41,190 bases of DNA from Kiritimatiellia bacterium (GTDB taxonomy: Bacteria; Verrucomicrobiota; Kiritimatiellia; RFP12; UBA1067): NCBI GenBank assembly GCA_017450695.1, contig JAFSTA010000161.1, forward strand, positions 1 through 41,190. The letters are read 5' to 3'. Position 1 is the stretch's first letter. Each line of letters opens with the position of its first letter. Both the position numbers and the translations under genes were made by a program. Under the pieces are notes generated by a model that saw only the letters and a program-made list of their open reading frames with translations, searched no databases and was not told the DNA's origin. Shown one piece after another: positions 16,699 through 24,982 of this stretch.

Positions 16699-18795
16699 CT
16701 ATTTCTCACGCGAATAGCGGATGCGGTACATTTCCGCGCCGACCTTCCGCGCCGCCTCCACCAGTTCCGGATACGGCTGGTCGCAGACATCCAGAAAACC
16801 GATCTGGTAATTCTCGCCGTCAAAGCGCCCGGTGACCGGCTGGTCCTGCCACTGGAACCAGTGCGTGCCAATGTAACGCGGATGGCGCAGGGCGCACTCC
16901 ACATACTTGCGGTAACAGGACGCGCGTTCCTGCTGGCTCGTCGTGAAAACAAGCCCCGTGTGGAGCATCCCGCGATCCAACGCACCGAAGTGGAACTCCC
17001 CCACAATCATCGGCCTGTCCACGCTCCCTTCCGGCAAATCGCGTTCGGGCTTGAACTTGTAGGTGTTGACACTGACCACATCGCAATACTTGGCGGAGGC
17101 GCGGAAAACGCTCTCGCGTCCCCATGCGATGCGGCACCCCAGGTAGAGGCGATGCGGGGCGACGGAATGAATCGCGTCCGCGATCGTCTTGAAGTACTTC
17201 TCGGCGACAACCTGATGGAACGCCTCCAAATCCGACACGCAGAGCTTGGCGGCGGGAACATTGGTGCTGTCCATCATCTCCGCCCAGCCCCCGTATTTCG
17301 TCTCCCACGCGGCGTTGAGTTTCTCCGTCGTGCCGTATTTCTCCTGCAGCCAGAGCAGCATCCGCTGTTTCGCGGGTTGCTTCGCGGGCGAGCAGAGGGT
17401 CGCGCGTCCCAACGAGTCCTCCCCGTCCCCCCACGAGAGTTCGTTATCGACAAAGAACCCGATGCACCACGGATCGTCCGTCGTGCCGTCCTTGCGCTGC
17501 TTCTCCACCTCGGCCTTCAGGGACTCCTCGAACTCCTTGCTGAACGGATCGCGGAACTTTCCCCAGTATCCGACCGATCCCTCAATCATCGGCCCGTGCG
17601 GCGAGAAGGTGACGGTATAAGGCGTCTGTCGCATCAGATACACCTTGGGATTCGACCAGTTCGCGACCGTGTTGACACCCCACGCATTCAGACGGCGGTG
17701 GGCACGTGCGCAAAACTCCTCCAGCCAGCCGTCCCCGTACATGCGCATCCGGTTCGCCTTGTGGAAATCGTAATTGCTGTGTCGGGTTCCCGCCTTGTAC
17801 ACGCCCTTGGTTCCCCAGCCCCATCCCGTTCCGTAGCAGGACTTGAAGGGGCCGTTCGGATCGGGCAAGGACTCGAAGTATTTCTCGCGAAGCCCGACGC
17901 CCGTCTCCTGTCCCAGCCCGACGCAATCAATCCCGTGCGAGAAGAAAAGCCGTCCGTCCGGATCGACCAGCCACCACGTCCCGTTCACCTTCTGCGTCCG
18001 AAAGAACCCCGTCGCCTCCAGCTTCGGCCCTTTCGCCCAGCCGCCCCACTTGTCGCGGTCCGGGAAGTCGTTGCCGTGCCGGGCGAGCCACTCGTCCTCG
18101 CGCGCCTTCGCCTGTTTCAGCTCCGTCTCGTTGTGAACCTTGCCCGGCCACTCCCCGTGCTTGAACTGGCCGAACTCATCGACGAACGGGAAGAAGGTAT
18201 CCGCCTTCAGCATGACTTGCGGTTCGACACGCCCGGTCGCCGCCATTCCCAGCAGCGCGAAAGACTTCGCCTCTTTCGGTTCGTTGACAAACACATGCAC
18301 GGAAGCGATGCTGTCCGCGCGAAAACTGGCATCCGTGACGGCCCTGGGATACCCGCGCATGTGTTCGATCTCAAGCGGCTTGTCCAGTACGAAATGGTCA
18401 TACTGGATCGGGGCTCGCACGATTCCGAATCCGTGCGGCGGCAGCTCCACGCTCGAATCGCGCTGTCCGTGCGGATGGCTCTTCACGCTCACGCAGACGC
18501 GTACCGGCTTGTCCGAGAGGTTGGTGACAGCCGTCATCACCTTCGCGAATACACTCAAATCTTTTCTGTCGGGGAAAGCGACCGTGATGCCTGGCCATTT
18601 TTCCTTCGAGCCAGGCTTCTCGCCGACCCGCACGCAAACGCGATCCCCGTCCACCGTGATCGTACTGTCCGAATGGGCTGAAACCTTGCTCGCGTCAGAA
18701 GGCCAGAGAATCAGCTTTTCCGCCGCCTGTGTCACCATGCAAAATCCAACCGTCGCCAGCGCAGCGGCCCACGCCACATCTGCAATCCTTTTCAT
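16699..18795 (-). CDS. Secreted glycoside hydrolase, clan GH-A, GH50 agarase-like
   Basis: 698 residues with a signal peptide (to about residue 24, VTQAAE). An N-terminal beta-sandwich of about 200 residues precedes a TIM-barrel. The catalytic residues can be placed: acid/base E452 in FFVDNELSWG and nucleophile E600 in MIVGEFHFGALD, a spacing normal for clan GH-A. GTWWLVDPDGRLFFSHGIDCVG near 272-293 is typical of GH50 beta-agarases and related beta-galactosidases. Expected to cut beta-linked galactose-type polysaccharides outside the cytoplasm; true agarase activity is not shown. GGGGAG lies upstream of the ATG. No transporter gene is adjacent. Confidence 0.75.
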   Translation of the reverse strand: MKRIADVAWAAALATVGFCMVTQAAEKLILWPSDASKVSAHSDSTITVDGDRVCVRVGEKPGSKEKWPGITVAFPDRKDLSVFAKVMTAVTNLSDKPVRVCVSVKSHPHGQRDSSVELPPHGFGIVRAPIQYDHFVLDKPLEIEHMRGYPRAVTDASFRADSIASVHVFVNEPKEAKSFALLGMAATGRVEPQVMLKADTFFPFVDEFGQFKHGEWPGKVHNETELKQAKAREDEWLARHGNDFPDRDKWGGWAKGPKLEATGFFRTQKVNGTWWLVDPDGRLFFSHGIDCVGLGQETGVGLREKYFESLPDPNGPFKSCYGTGWGWGTKGVYKAGTRHSNYDFHKANRMRMYGDGWLEEFCARAHRRLNAWGVNTVANWSNPKVYLMRQTPYTVTFSPHGPMIEGSVGYWGKFRDPFSKEFEESLKAEVEKQRKDGTTDDPWCIGFFVDNELSWGDGEDSLGRATLCSPAKQPAKQRMLLWLQEKYGTTEKLNAAWETKYGGWAEMMDSTNVPAAKLCVSDLEAFHQVVAEKYFKTIADAIHSVAPHRLYLGCRIAWGRESVFRASAKYCDVVSVNTYKFKPERDLPEGSVDRPMIVGEFHFGALDRGMLHTGLVFTTSQQERASCYRKYVECALRHPRYIGTHWFQWQDQPVTGRFDGENYQIGFLDVCDQPYPELVEAARKVGAEMYRIRYSREK

Positions 18796-19325
18796 GCCAT
18801 TCTCCCCTGTTGAATCATCAGAAGCGCCTGTATTCTCTCACAAAGAACGCCTCTTGGCAAGCCTACCACGAAACAAACGAAGGGAACCGTACCGTCCGGG
18901 TTTTACGGTTGGTTGTCCCCGCGAGGCAAGTTCGTCCGATGCGAGGCACTGCCCAGTCTCTCAGCTTCCCACTTCTCAGCAGGCACGTCGGGTTCTTCTT
19001 AACACGCTTACCTAGCCTGACACGCCTTGACTATACGTTGGCAGGTTAGTCCATGCCCGCGCTCACGCGGAAATGTACCTGCGGATAAGATTGTCTCACA
19101 CAAAGAGGGGAATTTGTACCACAGAGGCAAAAGGCTCTCTTTGCAAAAGGACAACAACTGGAACAACGGATAGACAACTCGCCTGTGGTCTTCGCGCAAC
19201 CGCGCGGCGTTTCCTATCCGTCCCGCGGTTGCAAGCCGTCCATCCTTACGTTGTTTCAAGTTGTCTGTGTTGTTTCCCAATCCATGCGTGACCGCATTCT
19301 TTTTGGTCGGCCTTGACCAAGTTAC
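18796..19325. other. Intergenic region, 530 nt, no gene seen
   Basis: Low-complexity DNA with fragments of the repeat words seen elsewhere (CTCTCAGCTTCCC near 18958; ACACGCTTACCTAGCC near 19003). One imperfect stem, GCAACCGC (about 19197) with GCGGTTGC (about 19224), stands out. Short open frames on both strands lack ribosome binding sites and recognisable motifs. Confidence 0.55.
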
Positions 19326-20105
19326 TCAGTACACACCACGCTGGCTTGCCGAGAAGAATTGGAGAAGCGTCTGGATTTCAGGAATCGGCTCAATTTCGAG
19401 ACGGATCCGTTCCAATGCCTGCGAGTGGTTCAGTCCTTCGCGGTAGAGCAGTCGGAAGGCATCTTTCAGAATCGCACGCGTTTCCTTCGAGAATCCGTGC
19501 CGGTCGAGTCCCACGAGGTTCGGGCTGCGAATCGCCATGCCCGTGTCTTTGCCCTCCGCGATCATGTACGGAGGGCAGTCCTGACGAACCGCGCTGGCTC
19601 CGCCGATCATCGCATAGGTGCCGATTCGGCAGAACTGGTGGACCGCCGTCAAACCGCCGATAATCGCATAGTCGTGTACCTGCACCTCGCCCGCCAGCGT
19701 GGCGGCGTTCGACATGATCACATGGTCGCCCACGCGGCAGGCGTGCGCGATATGGCAGTACGCCATGATCAGGCAGTGCGAACCGACATGCGTCACCTCG
19801 TTCGCCCGCGTTCCCAGATGCACGGTCGAGAACTCGCGCATCACGGTGTCGTCTCCGATCTCCGCGTAGGTGATGTCACCTTCCTTGTATTTCAAATCCT
19901 GCGTCTTCATGCCGAGCGCGGCGAAGGGGAAAATCTGGCAACGCTGTCCAATCGTCAGGTGTCCGCCCAAATAGGCGTGGCTCTGCACAACCGTACCCGC
20001 ACCGATCTTCACGTCGGGTCCGATAACCGCGTAGGGACCGACCTCGACATCGTCCGCCAATTCCGCATGGGCGTCAACAATTGCAGTGGGATGAATCTTT
20101 GACAT
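19326..20105 (-). CDS. lpxA: Acyl-[ACP]--UDP-N-acetylglucosamine O-acyltransferase LpxA
   Basis: 259 residues, the normal LpxA length. Catalyses the first step of lipid A synthesis in the cytoplasm, moving a 3-hydroxyacyl chain from acyl carrier protein to UDP-GlcNAc. The N-terminal two thirds are left-handed beta-helix hexapeptide repeats. The catalytic His is H121 in CHIAHACRVG, equivalent to E. coli H125. The C-terminal helical domain starts near 195 (GLDRHGFSKETRAILKDAF). It lies 31 nt after an LptF/G permease gene, joining two steps of LPS biogenesis in one probable operon. Confidence 0.95.
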   Translation of the reverse strand: MSKIHPTAIVDAHAELADDVEVGPYAVIGPDVKIGAGTVVQSHAYLGGHLTIGQRCQIFPFAALGMKTQDLKYKEGDITYAEIGDDTVMREFSTVHLGTRANEVTHVGSHCLIMAYCHIAHACRVGDHVIMSNAATLAGEVQVHDYAIIGGLTAVHQFCRIGTYAMIGGASAVRQDCPPYMIAEGKDTGMAIRSPNLVGLDRHGFSKETRAILKDAFRLLYREGLNHSQALERIRLEIEPIPEIQTLLQFFSASQRGVY

Positions 20106-20136
20106 AGTCCGTTTTCCTTTCTCCAGTTCAGTTCCG

Positions 20137-21276
20137 TCAGAGGTTTTTCGGTATCAGGTAACACGCCAAAATCCCGCAGATCAAGACGGGGACCCAAACC
20201 AAAACGTACGGTTGCAGGGCGGGCTGTTTGTCCAGCGCCTGCGCCAAAATCACGAAGAGGTAATAGACCAGTGCGACGACGAGACTGACCGCCATGCCGA
20301 TGGTCGATTCTTTCCGCTGGGTCTTGATGCCGAGCGGCACGCCGATCAGGATGAAACAGATGCAGGCGGCGGCATAAACCAACCGAATATGGAACTCCGT
20401 TCTCGCCTGGCTGAGATTCCGTCGCGCCTTGGTGCGGAGCTTACGGTAGTCCCCATCCGCCAAGATGGAGGAATCTCGATCCTTGCGTAACTGCTCCAAT
20501 TCCTTCCGGAACGAGTCAATCTTGTCCCGCAGCTCGTAGAAATGAAGGTCCTTCAGTTTTCTGCGAATGTTCTTCACTGTCATCGCATGAGGAATCGTGT
20601 GCTGGAAATGATCGGCACGCGCCATACCGGGATGCCCGATTTCAATCGGATCCATCGTCACCTTGTGCATATCCAGCACAATGTCCGTTCCGTTGGTGAA
20701 GACGAGCGTCCGGTCCGCGCTGATCACCCGCGTCCCTTTCGGATTGGAGAGGTCGAAGATACGCAGGTCGTAGAGCCAGTTCCCCTCCTTGCGGTCGAAG
20801 AAGATCTTGACCTTCTCGAAATCATCGATCATCTTGCGCGGCTCCAGCAGGTCCAGCCCGACATCCACACTGATGAGCGACTTGATGTTTTGCTGCGTCT
20901 CATGGCTGCGGGGCACGATCTCGTTGTTCACGTACACGCACAGCCCCGTACAGAGGATCCCGACCAGAATCGGCCATCGCATGATCTGCAAAAGGTTGAC
21001 GCCGCACGCCCGCATCGAGGAGACCTCGCTGTCCGCCGAAAGGCGGCTGAAGACGAGCAGTGCGCTGACCAGCAGACCGATCGGAATGGTGAGGAAGAGC
21101 GTTCCGGGGAAGCTGACAAGCACAAACTTCCCGATTGCCTCCGCCGGCATCCCTTCGATCATCAGCTCGACAATTTTGACCAGTAGTCCAATCGTCAAGA
21201 CAAACGAGAGAATCATCCAGGACAGGAAGAATGCCGTCAGGAAGGATTTCAGAACGTATTTTTCGAGAATCTTCAT
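20137..21276 (-). CDS. LPS export permease, LptF/LptG family
   Basis: 379 residues of the YjgP/YjgQ family, the inner-membrane half-permeases that with LptB extract LPS for transport to the outer membrane. It opens with MKILEKYVLKSFLTAF, has three helices in the first 110 residues, a large periplasmic beta-jellyroll (about 130-300), then three helices at the C-terminus. LptF and LptG cannot be told apart safely by eye. The start at 21276 matches the family; an in-frame ATG at 21345 would add a basic non-homologous leader. Neither start has a clear ribosome binding site. Followed by lpxA. Confidence 0.9.
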   Translation of the reverse strand: MKILEKYVLKSFLTAFFLSWMILSFVLTIGLLVKIVELMIEGMPAEAIGKFVLVSFPGTLFLTIPIGLLVSALLVFSRLSADSEVSSMRACGVNLLQIMRWPILVGILCTGLCVYVNNEIVPRSHETQQNIKSLISVDVGLDLLEPRKMIDDFEKVKIFFDRKEGNWLYDLRIFDLSNPKGTRVISADRTLVFTNGTDIVLDMHKVTMDPIEIGHPGMARADHFQHTIPHAMTVKNIRRKLKDLHFYELRDKIDSFRKELEQLRKDRDSSILADGDYRKLRTKARRNLSQARTEFHIRLVYAAACICFILIGVPLGIKTQRKESTIGMAVSLVVALVYYLFVILAQALDKQPALQPYVLVWVPVLICGILACYLIPKNL

Positions 21277-21368
21277 GCGGGAGAAGTGTTCGTACCGACC
21301 TGCGTGTCGGTCGCGCCGGGAAGAACGGGGACCTTCCCGGCGCATCCGAGTCCGAGACCACGCGGGTG

Positions 21369-22640
21369 CTAGTGTTTGAAGCTCCGCTGACCGGTGAAGA
21401 CCATGGCAACGTCAGCATCGTTGCAGCAGTCGATCACATCCCAGTCGCGAATCGCGCCGCCGGGCTGGACGATAGAGGTGACGCCTTCGCGGATTCCGAC
21501 CTCCGCACCATCGCGGAAGGGGAAGAATGCATCCGAAACCATCGCGGCCCCGACCAGTCCGCCGTGCGCGGCACGGGATTCTTCATCGACTTCCTGCTGC
21601 CGCTTCTTTCCCTCGTCGCCGAACTTCAGCACCAGCTCGTTGTAGGGCGTCTGCCATCTCTCCCAAGCCAGCCAGTCGGCGTATTTGCGGTACGCCTTGT
21701 CGCGCGCGATTTCCGCCACGCCCACGCGATCCTGCTCGCCCGTTCCGATACCAACCGTCATACCGTCTTTGATGTACAGCACGCTGTTGCTGGTGACACC
21801 CGCTTCCACGAGCCAGCCGAAAATCAGGTCCTCGTACTCTTTGGCCGTCGGCAGGCGCTTGATCCTGTGGACGGTTCCGTCCTTCGTCGTACACTCGGCG
21901 GGAATCAGCTGTTCCGGCTTGCGGGCCAGCGGCAGGAATGACCACTGTGCCACGATACCGCCGTCGATCAGCGACTTGAAATCGATCACGCGTGTACTCT
22001 CGTACTGCTGCAGATGCGCCATGTTCCCGATGCGCAACACGCGCAGGTTCTTTTTGGTCGCGAAAATGTCCATCACGCCCGGTGCGAATTCGGGGGCCAC
22101 GACGACCTCCGCGTAGTTCTCCGCAATCAGCTTCGCCGTCTCCATGTCGCATTCCCGGTTCAGGGCGATGCATCCTCCGAAGGCCGCGAGGCGGTCGCAC
22201 TTGTTCGCGCGGAAGTAGGCATCCGCCAACGTCGTTCCCTTCGCGACACCGCAGGGGTTGTTGTGCTTCACGATAATCGCGCAGGGATCCGCGGTGAGAT
22301 AACGCAGGATATTCAACGCGTTGTCGGCATCGGTCAGGTTCGTCTTGCCGGGATGCTTTCCGGACTGGAGGAGTTCAGGTTCCGAGGCGAGGGGAAGTCC
22401 GGGCTGGATGCAGGAGACCTCTCCCAATGTGAGGTTCCCGTTCGTCAGTTTGTACATCGCGGCTTCCTGACCGGGATTCTCGCCGTAGCGAAGCCCCTTG
22501 TGAACCCCGTCGATCACCCACGTCACCTTTTCATAGTGAAGGGTCTGGCGGGAATTTCCGTCGATGAAAGAAATCTCCATCTCGGACGGGAAATGATCGT
22601 CCATGATGGTCCGGTACGCTTGTTTGAGATCTACTGCCAT
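21369..22640 (-). CDS. purH: AICAR transformylase, stand-alone (PurH without IMP cyclohydrolase domain)
   Basis: 423 residues. Transfers a formyl group from 10-formyl-tetrahydrofolate to AICAR in purine synthesis. The catalytic Lys-His pair is K125-H126 in VKHNNPCGVA. RYGENPGQEAA near 51 and the C-terminal FRDGAEVGIREGVTSIVQPG followed by VFTGQRSFKH are AICARFT landmarks. The usual 190-residue N-terminal cyclohydrolase domain is absent, so IMP formation must be encoded elsewhere. GAGGAAA lies upstream of the ATG. First gene of a possible purH-lptF/G-lpxA transcript; the 92-nt gap leaves that open. Confidence 0.9.
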   Translation of the reverse strand: MAVDLKQAYRTIMDDHFPSEMEISFIDGNSRQTLHYEKVTWVIDGVHKGLRYGENPGQEAAMYKLTNGNLTLGEVSCIQPGLPLASEPELLQSGKHPGKTNLTDADNALNILRYLTADPCAIIVKHNNPCGVAKGTTLADAYFRANKCDRLAAFGGCIALNRECDMETAKLIAENYAEVVVAPEFAPGVMDIFATKKNLRVLRIGNMAHLQQYESTRVIDFKSLIDGGIVAQWSFLPLARKPEQLIPAECTTKDGTVHRIKRLPTAKEYEDLIFGWLVEAGVTSNSVLYIKDGMTVGIGTGEQDRVGVAEIARDKAYRKYADWLAWERWQTPYNELVLKFGDEGKKRQQEVDEESRAAHGGLVGAAMVSDAFFPFRDGAEVGIREGVTSIVQPGGAIRDWDVIDCCNDADVAMVFTGQRSFKH

Positions 22641-22667
22641 AGTGCGTTTCCTCTTGTTGAAGGTTCT

Positions 22668-22676
22668 ATTATGCCA
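22668..22676 (-). promoter_or_regulatory. Extended -10 promoter candidate for purH
   Basis: Minus strand TGGCATAAT, an extended -10 with no good -35, about 28 nt before the ATG at 22640. Confidence 0.35.
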
Positions 22677-22775
22677 TATTTCCCCTCGGTTTTCTATCGG
22701 AAAATTTTATATCCTTCCAGGGCTGGAAGAGCGTACCTCCGTTTTTCACCCTTGCACATGAGAGGGTACAGGAAA

Positions 22776-22867
22776 GATCGCGCTCCGTCGCGGTCACGCA
22801 GCGCCGGAGAATGGGAGGGGCAACGTCCTCGTTGCCCGAATCGGGAGGGTCGCGCCCCGTCGCGACC
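22776..22867 (-). repeat. Hairpin cluster: element copies 9 and 6 with a related hairpin between
   Basis: Copy 6 (GGTCGCG-CCCCGT-CGCGACC) and the middle hairpin are both preceded by GGGAGG, so they look like members of one family with different, still complementary, arms. Confidence 0.65.
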
Positions 22868-23007
22868 GCATCATTCCCCATCCACTATCTCCGTTCGGTT
22901 GGTGTCCATTCTATCGCTCTGGCGATCAATCAGGATGGGTATCGCTTGGGAGGGCAGTCGTCCCCGGCCGCCGAAAACACGGCGCGTAAAGACACGCGCC
23001 CCCCCTT

Positions 23008-23029
23008 CGATCACGATCGATTGTGATCG
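23008..23029. repeat. 22-bp near-perfect palindrome
   Basis: Halves CGATCACGATC and GATTGTGATCG pair at 10 of 11 positions. A regulator site or a repeat relic; no gene start lies close. Confidence 0.55.
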
Positions 23030-23292
23030 CTCAGTCCCCGGAACTCGCAGCATGACAGTTGACCCCCATCATCAGAAGAATCGGCGGTGAATTACAGAGA
23101 TGCGCCCTTCCGGGCGGGATTGAATCTCCGGAATTTAACAAATACCAGCAGCGCCGAGACCATGGGGATTTCAGAATCACGAAGTCATGGAGATACGGAA
23201 CCGGGAGTCTATTCAGGCAGAATGAGATTGAAAGCGATACAAGGAATCCAAACGATTGATTTGCGACCGGGGAAGCAAAGGAAGATTCGCTA

Positions 23293-23940
23293 TCAAGCCC
23301 CGAACTCGGAACTCAGCCCCCGGTACAATCCGTGAACCTCGATGTATCGGGACACGACGGGTGGAACCAAGGAATCAATCGGGAGTCCCTGCGCGATCCG
23401 GCTGCGGATTTCAGAGGAGGACACATCCAAAAATTTTCCCCGAATGACATTCGCGAGAAGGCGTTTCGCGACCGCTTCGGGAAAACCCAACTCCTGCCAT
23501 GTCGGTAACGTCACGCCGGGGCGAGCCAGAGTGATGAACTCGCAGAGCCGCAACAGTTCGGCGGATTCCTTCCACAGATGCACACCCAGCAAGGAGTCCA
23601 TCCCGACAATAAAGAACAACGTGGTGTCGGGGAATTGCGTCTTCAAGGTACGCACACTATCGACCGTGAACGAGACGCCGCCTCGTTCCAGCTCGATTCC
23701 GCAATAGGAGAAAAGCGGATCGCCCGAAATCGCCAGCTTCACCATCTCGGCCCGGTCCTCCGCCGACGCATAAACGAATCCGGGATCCGTCTTGAACGGG
23801 GACAGGAAGGCGGGCATCATCAGGACACGCTCCAACCCAAATGCCTCTGCCGCCGAACGTCCCATTTCCAGATGCGCCCGATGAATCGGATTGAAGCTGC
23901 CGCCCAAGATTCCAATTCTCACTTGCCGATCTTTCGTCAT
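23293..23940 (-). CDS. nadD: Nicotinate-nucleotide adenylyltransferase NadD
   Basis: 215 residues. Joins ATP and nicotinate mononucleotide to make deamido-NAD in NAD synthesis. The nucleotidyltransferase motif GGSFNPIHRAHL is at residues 12-23 and the second ATP-binding motif DVSSSEIRSRI near 185. FFIVGMDSLLGVHLWKE is the family substrate-binding stretch. The start at 23940 was chosen for GGAAGGG directly upstream; a longer frame to 24108 would run through the promoter and towards the tRNA gene. Transcribed divergently from tRNA-Gly. Confidence 0.93.
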   Translation of the reverse strand: MTKDRQVRIGILGGSFNPIHRAHLEMGRSAAEAFGLERVLMMPAFLSPFKTDPGFVYASAEDRAEMVKLAISGDPLFSYCGIELERGGVSFTVDSVRTLKTQFPDTTLFFIVGMDSLLGVHLWKESAELLRLCEFITLARPGVTLPTWQELGFPEAVAKRLLANVIRGKFLDVSSSEIRSRIAQGLPIDSLVPPVVSRYIEVHGLYRGLSSEFGA

Positions 23941-23980
23941 TTCCCTTCCCGTTCGCGTATCTCCCCTGAACACGAAATCC

Positions 23981-23989
23981 AGTATAGCA
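23981..23989 (-). promoter_or_regulatory. Extended -10 promoter of nadD
   Basis: Minus strand TGCTATACT, with no clear -35. It predicts a leader of about 35 nt. Confidence 0.55.
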
Positions 23990-24051
23990 CACCAATCTCC
24001 GCTAGAAAACACTATTTCCCCACCCGGACCAAATTTTCCCAAAAAACACAC

Positions 24052-24080
24052 TTGACGGGGGATGGGAAAAACGGTATAGT
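24052..24080 (+). promoter_or_regulatory. Promoter of tRNA-Gly
   Basis: TTGACG (24052-24057), 17-nt spacer, TATAGT (24075-24080), 13 nt before the mature tRNA 5' end. Confidence 0.85.
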
Positions 24081-24093
24081 TTGCTTGTTTTTT

Positions 24094-24167
24094 GCGAGCG
24101 TAATTCAATGGCAGAATAGGAGCTTCCCAAGCTTCTTACGGGGGTTCGATTCCCCTCGCTCGCTCCA
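24094..24167 (+). tRNA. tRNA-Gly (anticodon CCC)
   Basis: A 74-nt cloverleaf including an encoded 3' CCA. The acceptor stem GCGAGCG pairs with CGCTCGC. The anticodon stem GGAGC/GCTTC encloses loop TTCCCAA, giving anticodon CCC (reads GGG). The T arm has GGGGG-TTCGATT-CCCCT. Single tRNA with its own promoter and terminator. Confidence 0.97.
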
Positions 24168-24173
24168 CTTTTA

Positions 24174-24200
24174 CCGCAAGGCTTCCCTTGCGGTTTTCTT
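24174..24200 (+). terminator. Intrinsic terminator of tRNA-Gly
   Basis: Perfect 8-bp stem CCGCAAGG-CTTC-CCTTGCGG followed by TTTTCTT. Confidence 0.92.
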
Positions 24201-24317
24201 ATTCCGTCTTCGACGGAGGACGGCTGATAGCCCGCCGTGTGCGTGAGCCGACAAGGCAGTCAAGTTTTGCCACGCGCTGTCCCCAGCGCGGAAAGCTGAA
24301 CGTATTGAAGAACGGGA

Positions 24318-24346
24318 TTGACTAGCGGGTAGCATTATGCGATAGT
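24318..24346 (+). promoter_or_regulatory. Promoter of the ACT-domain/transporter operon
   Basis: TTGACT (24318-24323), 17-nt spacer, GATAGT (24341-24346), about 37 nt before the ATG at 24383. Confidence 0.55.
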
Positions 24347-24382
24347 TTTCCCGTCTTTCGTTTCAATGGGTAGGTGAGTGGA

Positions 24383-24982
24383 ATGAGTGTGAGTCAAGCT
24401 TCCAACAAACGGTATATCATTTCCGTCTTGGTTCCGGACCGGGTCGGGCTGCTGTGCGATATCACGGGTGCGGTTTTCGCCCTCGGCGCGAACATCGGCG
24501 AGATTCGCCAGACGGTTGTCGATGGTTTCTTCAACCTGGTTTTCACCGGCGATTTCCCGCCGAAGGTTTCTTCTTCGACCGTACAGGCGTCGATCGCGCT
24601 GAAGTTGACGGACATCGACGAACCCGTGATTTCCGTAACGGACTTTCCGTCGCTTCCCCCTACCCCGCCCGTCGAATCGGGTTCGCGGTTCATCGCGATG
24701 ACGGCGGGCGTGGATCGTCCCGGCACGATTTTCGCGATCACCTCGTTCCTCGTCGGGCACGGGGTGAACATCGAGGACTGGACGGTCTCGACGGAGGGTG
24801 ACCATGTGATTTACATCGCGCAGGTCGCGGTTCCCGTCACAGTCGATTCGCGGCTTGTGCAGTCCTCCTTCAAGGAAGAAATGGGAAAGATCGGGCTGAC
24901 TGCGGTGCTGTGCCACGAGAATATCTTCCGCGCGACGAACGAGATCGGCCCGATCAAGGCGTTGCTCGATCAACAACAATGA
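24383..24982 (+). CDS. Two-ACT-domain protein, GcvR-like
   Basis: 199 residues, cytoplasmic, made of two ACT domains: about 8-80 (YIISVLVPDRVGLLCDITGAVFA) and about 100-180 (IAMTAGVDRPGTIFAITSFL). This layout matches the GcvR family, whose members bind amino acids and modulate partner proteins without binding DNA. The ATG at 24383 was preferred to an in-frame GTG at 24374 because AGGTGA lies just upstream of the ATG. The stop codon overlaps the next start (ATGA), so it is coupled to the transporter fusion. What ligand it senses is not visible. Confidence 0.85.
   Translation: MSVSQASNKRYIISVLVPDRVGLLCDITGAVFALGANIGEIRQTVVDGFFNLVFTGDFPPKVSSSTVQASIALKLTDIDEPVISVTDFPSLPPTPPVESGSRFIAMTAGVDRPGTIFAITSFLVGHGVNIEDWTVSTEGDHVIYIAQVAVPVTVDSRLVQSSFKEEMGKIGLTAVLCHENIFRATNEIGPIKALLDQQQ

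Larger units (their letters stand above)
22677..23292. other. Intergenic region with hairpin elements, no gene seen
   Basis: It holds degenerate hairpin copy 9 (22776-22795), a GGGCAACG-TCCT-CGTTGCCC hairpin (about 22818-22837), hairpin copy 6 in minus orientation (22848-22867) and a 22-bp palindrome (23008-23029). The rest shows only short frames without recognisable motifs. Confidence 0.6.

Noticed and set aside
19073-19291. A 72-codon plus-strand frame in the 530-nt gap
   Set aside because: No ribosome binding site, Arg-rich composition, built from degenerate repeat DNA.
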